Source: Cryptomeria japonica (taxonomy: Eukaryota > Streptophyta > Pinopsida > Cupressales > Cupressaceae). From it: a stretch of DNA of 64,000 nt. Location of the stretch: the NCBI RefSeq assembly GCF_030272615.1, contig NC_081414.1:816146396-816210395 (forward strand), written 5' to 3'. Under the pieces are notes generated by a model that was given only the letters and a program-made list of their open reading frames with translations, was not told where the DNA came from and did no database searches. A program made the position numbers and the translations under genes. Positions 58,827 through 64,000 of this stretch are shown one piece after another; within the stretch, counting starts at the first letter, position 1, and every line of letters begins with the position of its first letter.

Positions 58827-59891
58827 TGTTGACGTGTATTTTGTACACTATCAAACACAGAATAAAATACCCAAGGGTACCTTATCCTCTCTTGAATAAA
58901 GTCTCTGATTGCTGAAGATGTCGCAAAAAAGGATCAATCAGGGTGACTCCAATGTTCTTTTATGTAGGGTCTCTACGTGTGGATAAGCACCAGTGGTCGT
59001 TGTGATTGCTGTTTCATCAAGGGGCCTTACGTCTTCCGAGCTGCAGGAACAAGATTTCTCTAAACTAACAAGTTCTCAAAAAGATCAAAAGGTAGAGTTT
59101 GCAAGGGATAAATTCTAATCTAATCCTAAGAATGACTCAATGTAGGCTGGACTTGGTAAGATTCTACCAACTTCAATATTGCCATGAAATAACAACTCCA
59201 ACTGAAATTGATGCGATCTTCTAAGGTAACAAATGATCTTTCAATTCATCAAGGACCATGGACACTACCACAAAGGCACATATCAAAGCTCAATGACGAT
59301 TGAAGGTTTAAGTAATTCAAGTCTCTCCAGTTGACCACACAAGGCGTTCCTACAATCAGTAAGAAGCTAGTGGTTTGGAACGTGAACCTCACCAAAGATC
59401 AAGCCCAACACTTAGTCCTTCAAACTTAAATACTACTTCGATTGAGAATGATTCAAGAAAACAAACAACCATGAAGATAGCCACAAGAATTGCAATAAAA
59501 CACCATAACTTCAATATTTTATTGATCTCAAAGCCAAAATAGACAACAATTGCTTGAAATTCCTTCTTCAAAGCTCAATCTTGCTACAAATACTTTTCTT
59601 CTCTCAAAAGCTCTAAACTTCTAACTATTTCTTATTGCTCTCTCTTTCTAATTTCTAATGACAAAATGAAAAGGAGTGAGGGTATATATAGTATCCTCAA
59701 TTACAATGAACGGCTCAAATCAAAAGAAGATCAATGGCCAAGATTATGACACCTAAACCCTAATTAGGGTTTATTACAAATAGTCCCCTTTTTATTGAAC
59801 AATATTAAATGCATAGCCAAATATTTAATTTGGCACAAAAATCTAGGAGACATAGACCAATGACAATTAAGGTGCCACATCATCTATAACA
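58827..59891 (-). repeat. 3' LTR of the element carrying the unclassified ORF, 1065 bp
   Basis: Minus-strand start TGTTATAGATGATGTGG directly after a purine tract AGAAGAAAGG, and end CACGTCAACA, so the ends are TGTT...AACA. A TATATATACCCTCAC box lies near 59690. It resembles the older LTR at 22259-23240. The partner 5' LTR was not found before the window ends. Confidence 0.7.
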
Positions 59892-62800
59892 ACCTTTCTT
59901 CTAGAATCTTATTTCCTTTCCAATGCTCCTTCTTAGCATATGCAGTGAATCTAGACACGATTCCTTCGATCTCAGCAATTGGAATCTCGGGAAGATTCCT
60001 CATTCGTTCCTCCAAGTGGATGACCTGATCGAAAGCCTTGAGAAGAGCCGCGTCCCATCTAGGTTCAAGTTCTTTGATTTTCTCAATCAGGAGCATGGTA
60101 GCAAACATTCGATCTCGTTGCTCATCTGTAATAACATTCTCATCTTTGCAAAAGATGACCTTGACTCTTTCTTCTAATTCTTGCAAATCCACATCTGTCT
60201 CAACTTCGATCCTTCTGCCAAGAATAGTACATAATACTTCAAACACCTTGTCCTGGATCGGATGGATAATCTCTTCAACTTGATTGCATTTGTTACTGAT
60301 GTCCTCAAAAAGAACTTCCTTCATCTGGAGTAAAGTTGACCATTGGAGTAAAATATGAGGTCCTCCATCCATTATCTTTTCTAGTGCTAGGATCTTCCTT
60401 GATGTTTGTCTGATTACTTGCAGGACAGGAATGATAACATCCTTGGTATGAGCGAAAGCAGCTACCGTTATCATTAGGTTGTGGATGATCTCAAGAACCT
60501 GGATAGCTCTATGAATGGTCTGCATCATTCTTGTTGCAAATTCAATGGCAACTGTATGAGATTTGTCAATCCAAGAACTCATGAGCTAGACCAAACTCTT
60601 GACTCTTTCTGCCTCACCAACTGATTCAATGGGAAGTGCCTGTACAGGAGATACTGCTGGATCCTGACGTCCTAAAGGCTGATTGAGATGGCTAAAGTAG
60701 CCTCTCCATGCACCAACCTCTCTCTCAAGCTTTCTATTCTTTTCCATTTCTTCTCTAAGTTTATCTTTCAGTGCCTCAAACGAATCGGTTGCCTCATCCA
60801 GTGTCTGTTCGGCTGTGAGTGGACCGAGCTCAAATGTCTCTACATCATATTCCTCTGCAAGGATTTCACCTTCATACTTGTCTACTGCCGGTGTAGCTAT
60901 CTGCAATTTCCTGGATCCTGTCTCATCTCTGATCATCTTGGACATCTTAGTGGCTTTCCTCTTTTCTGTCACTTCCTGAGAATGTCCAACAAGGCTTTCT
61001 AAATCAATCACATTATCTTCGTCCTCAATCACAATCACCCTTGTTAGTCTCTCCTTCAACCAATCTGGAATGGCTGACCTCGTCTCCCTAACTTGTATCT
61101 CTTTAGGCAATGTCTCTTCTTCTCGGAGGGGAGATGTCACTTCGTCATCATTCTTGTCTTCATGTAGCTCATTGACTTGGAGAGATCGACTTGATGAACG
61201 TTGAGGTGCCTGTCCTTCTTCATGTTTATCGTTTTGTACCATTGATTCCATAGATTCCTCCATTTCAAGTGTCCTCTTCTCTTGTCGAGAAGATGTGCTG
61301 GATGAACGATCTCGATTGGCCTCTTGCTTCTTCTTGGAGGATTCCCTTTTCTCAGGTCTCTCTTTCCTCTTCGAGCCTCTAGGATGAGGATTGCCTTCAC
61401 TTGCGCTTCGAAGGTTGCCTTCACTCATGCTTCTGGGATGAGGATTACCTTCACTTACACTTGCTCCTCCTTCTCCTAGTCTTTCCTCCAAAGTAAAAGT
61501 CATAGATATGTTCTGTTCTCTCAACTTTTGATGTTGCACATCAACCCATCTGCGAGTACAAGACAAAACTGGAGCCATCAAAGCATCTAGATCCAAAATC
61601 TCAGGTTCATTCCAATCTATCCTCACTGCTTTGTTTTCTCGGTCATATGATGATTGGAGATGTCTGCCATTGTCCTGAGCTTGGTCGGCCACTCTGTAAA
61701 TCTTGCATTTCCTGATGAAGTCTAAAGGCAATCTGGAATGCATCTTTCTTTTCACTTCAAAATCATCTGAGAGGTTCATCCAAAAGTCTTCCACCTGAGG
61801 TTCATGTTTGTATTTCCTACCGACTGTCTCCTCTATATACCTATAAGGATCAAAACTCTCTCTCAAGGCAAAGAATGAAAATGAATATAAGGCCAACTCC
61901 TTCTCTGCATCATCCATGGCTGGAACATTAGGGCATACCTCAACTGAATTTCCTAGTATGATAGGCACAGGAACTCCATTTCCATGCCGGTGTCTGAATG
62001 CCTTCGCATAAGCTGCCAACTGTCTAGTTACCTCAAGTAACACTATTCTGTCTGTCGGATATCTCGGCAACATGTAGGGAGGTGAAGGACATCCATGAAC
62101 TCTAATATAAGTAAATTTCTGAAATTGGATGAACCAAGCACCATACCTCTTTACAAGCTCTTGTGCATCTTGAGATAGCCGATTGTGAATCCCACCTTGC
62201 AATGTCCTGGTGATGTTCATCGTGAAGGTATCATTGACTAACTTGTAGTCACTTCCTGGTGGATGATGCAAATGAACATAGGAATCACAAACTCTGACTT
62301 CCCCGGGCCCTCTTCCGATCACTCCTCTGTGAGGTAGTCCTGCATATTCAAAACTCCTGATCAAGGCATATATGACTTATGAACTCATGTGGAAGGACTT
62401 GGTAGCCTTCAATCTTCTTAACTGCACGTCCAAGCAATGGCTAATCATTCTAGCCCAATGAATTGTTCCTTTTCCTTGAACTATCACTTGGATGAAGTAG
62501 AACATCCACTTCTCAAAATAGAAGGCTTGAGGAGCTCCTGTGACTCGGTTGAGCAATGTTATCAAATCTCTATACTCCTCCTAGAAGTCGATCCTATGTG
62601 GTGTGTTTGGAATCTTGCTCAGGCGAGGACGACTCTTGAGTAACCAATTCTTGTTGATGATGCTCAAGCAAGTGTCTGGATCATCTTCGTACATGGACCT
62701 GCTTCCTTCTAAGCTTTTGTAAATCATATCTCTGTGCTCCGGAAGATGGAGAGCCTCACTTATAGCCTCCTCTGAAAGGTAAGCCAAAGTGTTTCCTTCT

Positions 62801-63108
62801 TTGGACACGATTGATCTGGATTGTGGGTCATAATGGCGAGCACACTCGATCATCAGTTCATGGCACTGGATTGCTGGAGGGAAGCCGGCCACCTTAAGAA
62901 TGCCACTTTCAATTATTCTCCTTGCGACAGGTGATGGCTTGCCAATGTAAGGGACCTCTCAAAACTTCTTCACACTGAAGTTTCCCAAGTTGGTATCTCC
63001 AATGTTGCTCCACTTCGACACGATCTTGGTCTCCATTTCTTCATTCCTTTGATCTTCCTTCATGAGGGTTGGACGACTGGTGGATGCTCCTGCCTTTGGG
63101 GTCGCCAT
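59884..63108 (-). pseudogene. Unclassified retroelement protein, nearly complete copy
   Basis: A single frame of 1075 codons from ATG at 63108 (MATPKAGASTSRPTLMKEDQ) to a stop at 59884 is interrupted by only four nonsense codons, near 62957, 62580, 62376 and 60585. Regions in order: an N-terminal folded part shared with the CACTA-split copy, QFQKFTYIRVHG near 62110, PQVEDFWMNLSDDFEVKR near 61770, a charged Arg/Glu/Ser-rich linker (61450-61100), a coiled coil (EALKDKLREEMEKNRKLERE near 60760) and a helical C-terminal part (60582-59884). No zinc knuckle, protease or polymerase motif was seen. It ends inside the LTR start, so it is the 3'-most ORF of its element. A structural role is possible but unproven. 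Confidence 0.7.
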
Positions 63109-64000
63109 CTCGACACCTACACAACATTTCATAATGAGCAATAGATTTTGCAATGTAGAAATATAGACTAGACTAAAGTTTGAATTTAGGAAACTTCATG
63201 ATACATCCTCGAATTATCATTTCCTAGATATAACGATGCAATTTGGAATTCAAGATTCAAAATTCAAAAATTCAAGATTGAGGCTAGGATGATTCAAAAT
63301 TCAAAATTTGGACAAGGGAGATCTTGCCATACCTCTCTTGAGAACTAACTCTAAAAAAGATGCAAAATTAGGAAATTCGCTAGGCAAAATGAAGATCGAA
63401 GTCTTCTAGCAAGTGCGCCTCCTTCTCAACTTCGTCACCCTTTGGGGTCTTCAACGCTTTAAGGAAAATTCGCTCCAACTCTAGCCTTCAACTCGCACTC
63501 CTTCTTGGATTGAAATTTCGCTCCTCTCCTTGGATCAAAATTCGCACTTCTATTGCTTCTTCAAAATCGCACTTGGGCAAATGATTGAATGATGGATTAA
63601 CATGCTCAACACACCCCTCTATATAGGCGCTCATCTTGATAATTGCCCCTAGGCCGACTTGGAAAATAGGGCCAATAATAAACAAAAATTAAATAAAAAG
63701 GAGGCCGACCTTAATAAAATATTTAAAATAAAACCCCAAGCGCTCTCTTTTTTATTTAATTTAATAATTAATTAATTAAATGCCTTTGCAATTAAATTTC
63801 AATTTTTTTAAAAGGCTTAATTAATTATTAAATGCCTTATGCGAACTTATTAAATGCCCATTTTAATTTAAAAATTTCAAATTTTAGCGAACTTGGCATT
63901 TTAATGTAATTCGAAAATATTGGCGCCTAAGCATGGGAGGAATAAGGGACACTAACCACATCACTCTGGTCCCTGGGAGAGGGATAGGAGCGCCCATGCA
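63109..64000 (-). promoter_or_regulatory. Leader and possible promoter of the unclassified ORF
   Basis: On the minus strand TATATAGAGGGG (63614-63625) lies ~510 bases upstream of the ATG, with a leader rich in AGTGCGA and TTGAATTTT words (63240-63320). Above 63700 the sequence is AT-rich (ATTAATTAATT). No LTR end or primer site was recognised, so the element's 5' boundary is unknown. Confidence 0.35.

Overview
This is a gene-poor, AT-rich stretch of plant nuclear DNA made mostly of nested and decayed transposable elements. One split host gene runs through it, with its introns filled by insertions. I infer a gymnosperm, probably a conifer, from the very long TE-filled introns, the DUF4283-type LINE, the mix of Ty1/copia and Ty3/gypsy fossils, and an unclassified retroelement ORF family. 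The sequence does not prove this. No tRNA, rRNA, CRISPR array or prokaryotic gene was seen.

Layout. 1-4.2 kb: three layers of insertion. A minus-strand LINE ORF1 is cut by a copia-type LTR, which is cut by a gypsy-type element whose last ORF, polypurine tract and 3' LTR are present. 5.0-26.5 kb: a minus-strand retroelement ORF is split by an 18,171-bp CACTA (En/Spm) transposon at 7280-25450. The CACTA has matching CACTA termini and a 3-bp CTT target duplication, and removing it restores the frame exactly. It carries a TnpD-type transposase gene (11.7-16.0 kb), a second gene with a SET domain followed by Transposase_24-like exons (16.5-20.5 kb), an antisense exon of an LSD1-type histone demethylase (7.65-7.92 kb), a gypsy pol fossil and an old LTR. 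27.6-33.0 kb: a degenerate but structurally complete Ty1/copia element on the minus strand.

34.0-36.7 kb is a direct, partly degenerate copy of 54.5-57.8 kb and carries broken copies of two exons. 41.9-54.9 kb holds eight GT-AG exons of a conserved membrane protein gene on the minus strand, at least 275 codons and in consistent phase throughout; it is missed if only long ORFs are considered. Its introns contain an apparently intact 4.2-kb hAT transposon (45171-49384, 8-bp target duplication), a decayed acidic-repeat gene, a copia solo LTR and microsatellites.

57.9-64.0 kb: the 3' end of a second copia element abuts a minus-oriented LTR at 58827-59891. Directly upstream of that LTR is a second, nearly complete copy of the retroelement ORF split by the CACTA, broken by only four nonsense codons, each explicable by a C-to-T change.

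The most unusual feature is the CACTA transposon. It carries sequence related to both a histone methyltransferase (SET) and a histone demethylase (LSD1), with the SET exon placed inside the element's own second gene.
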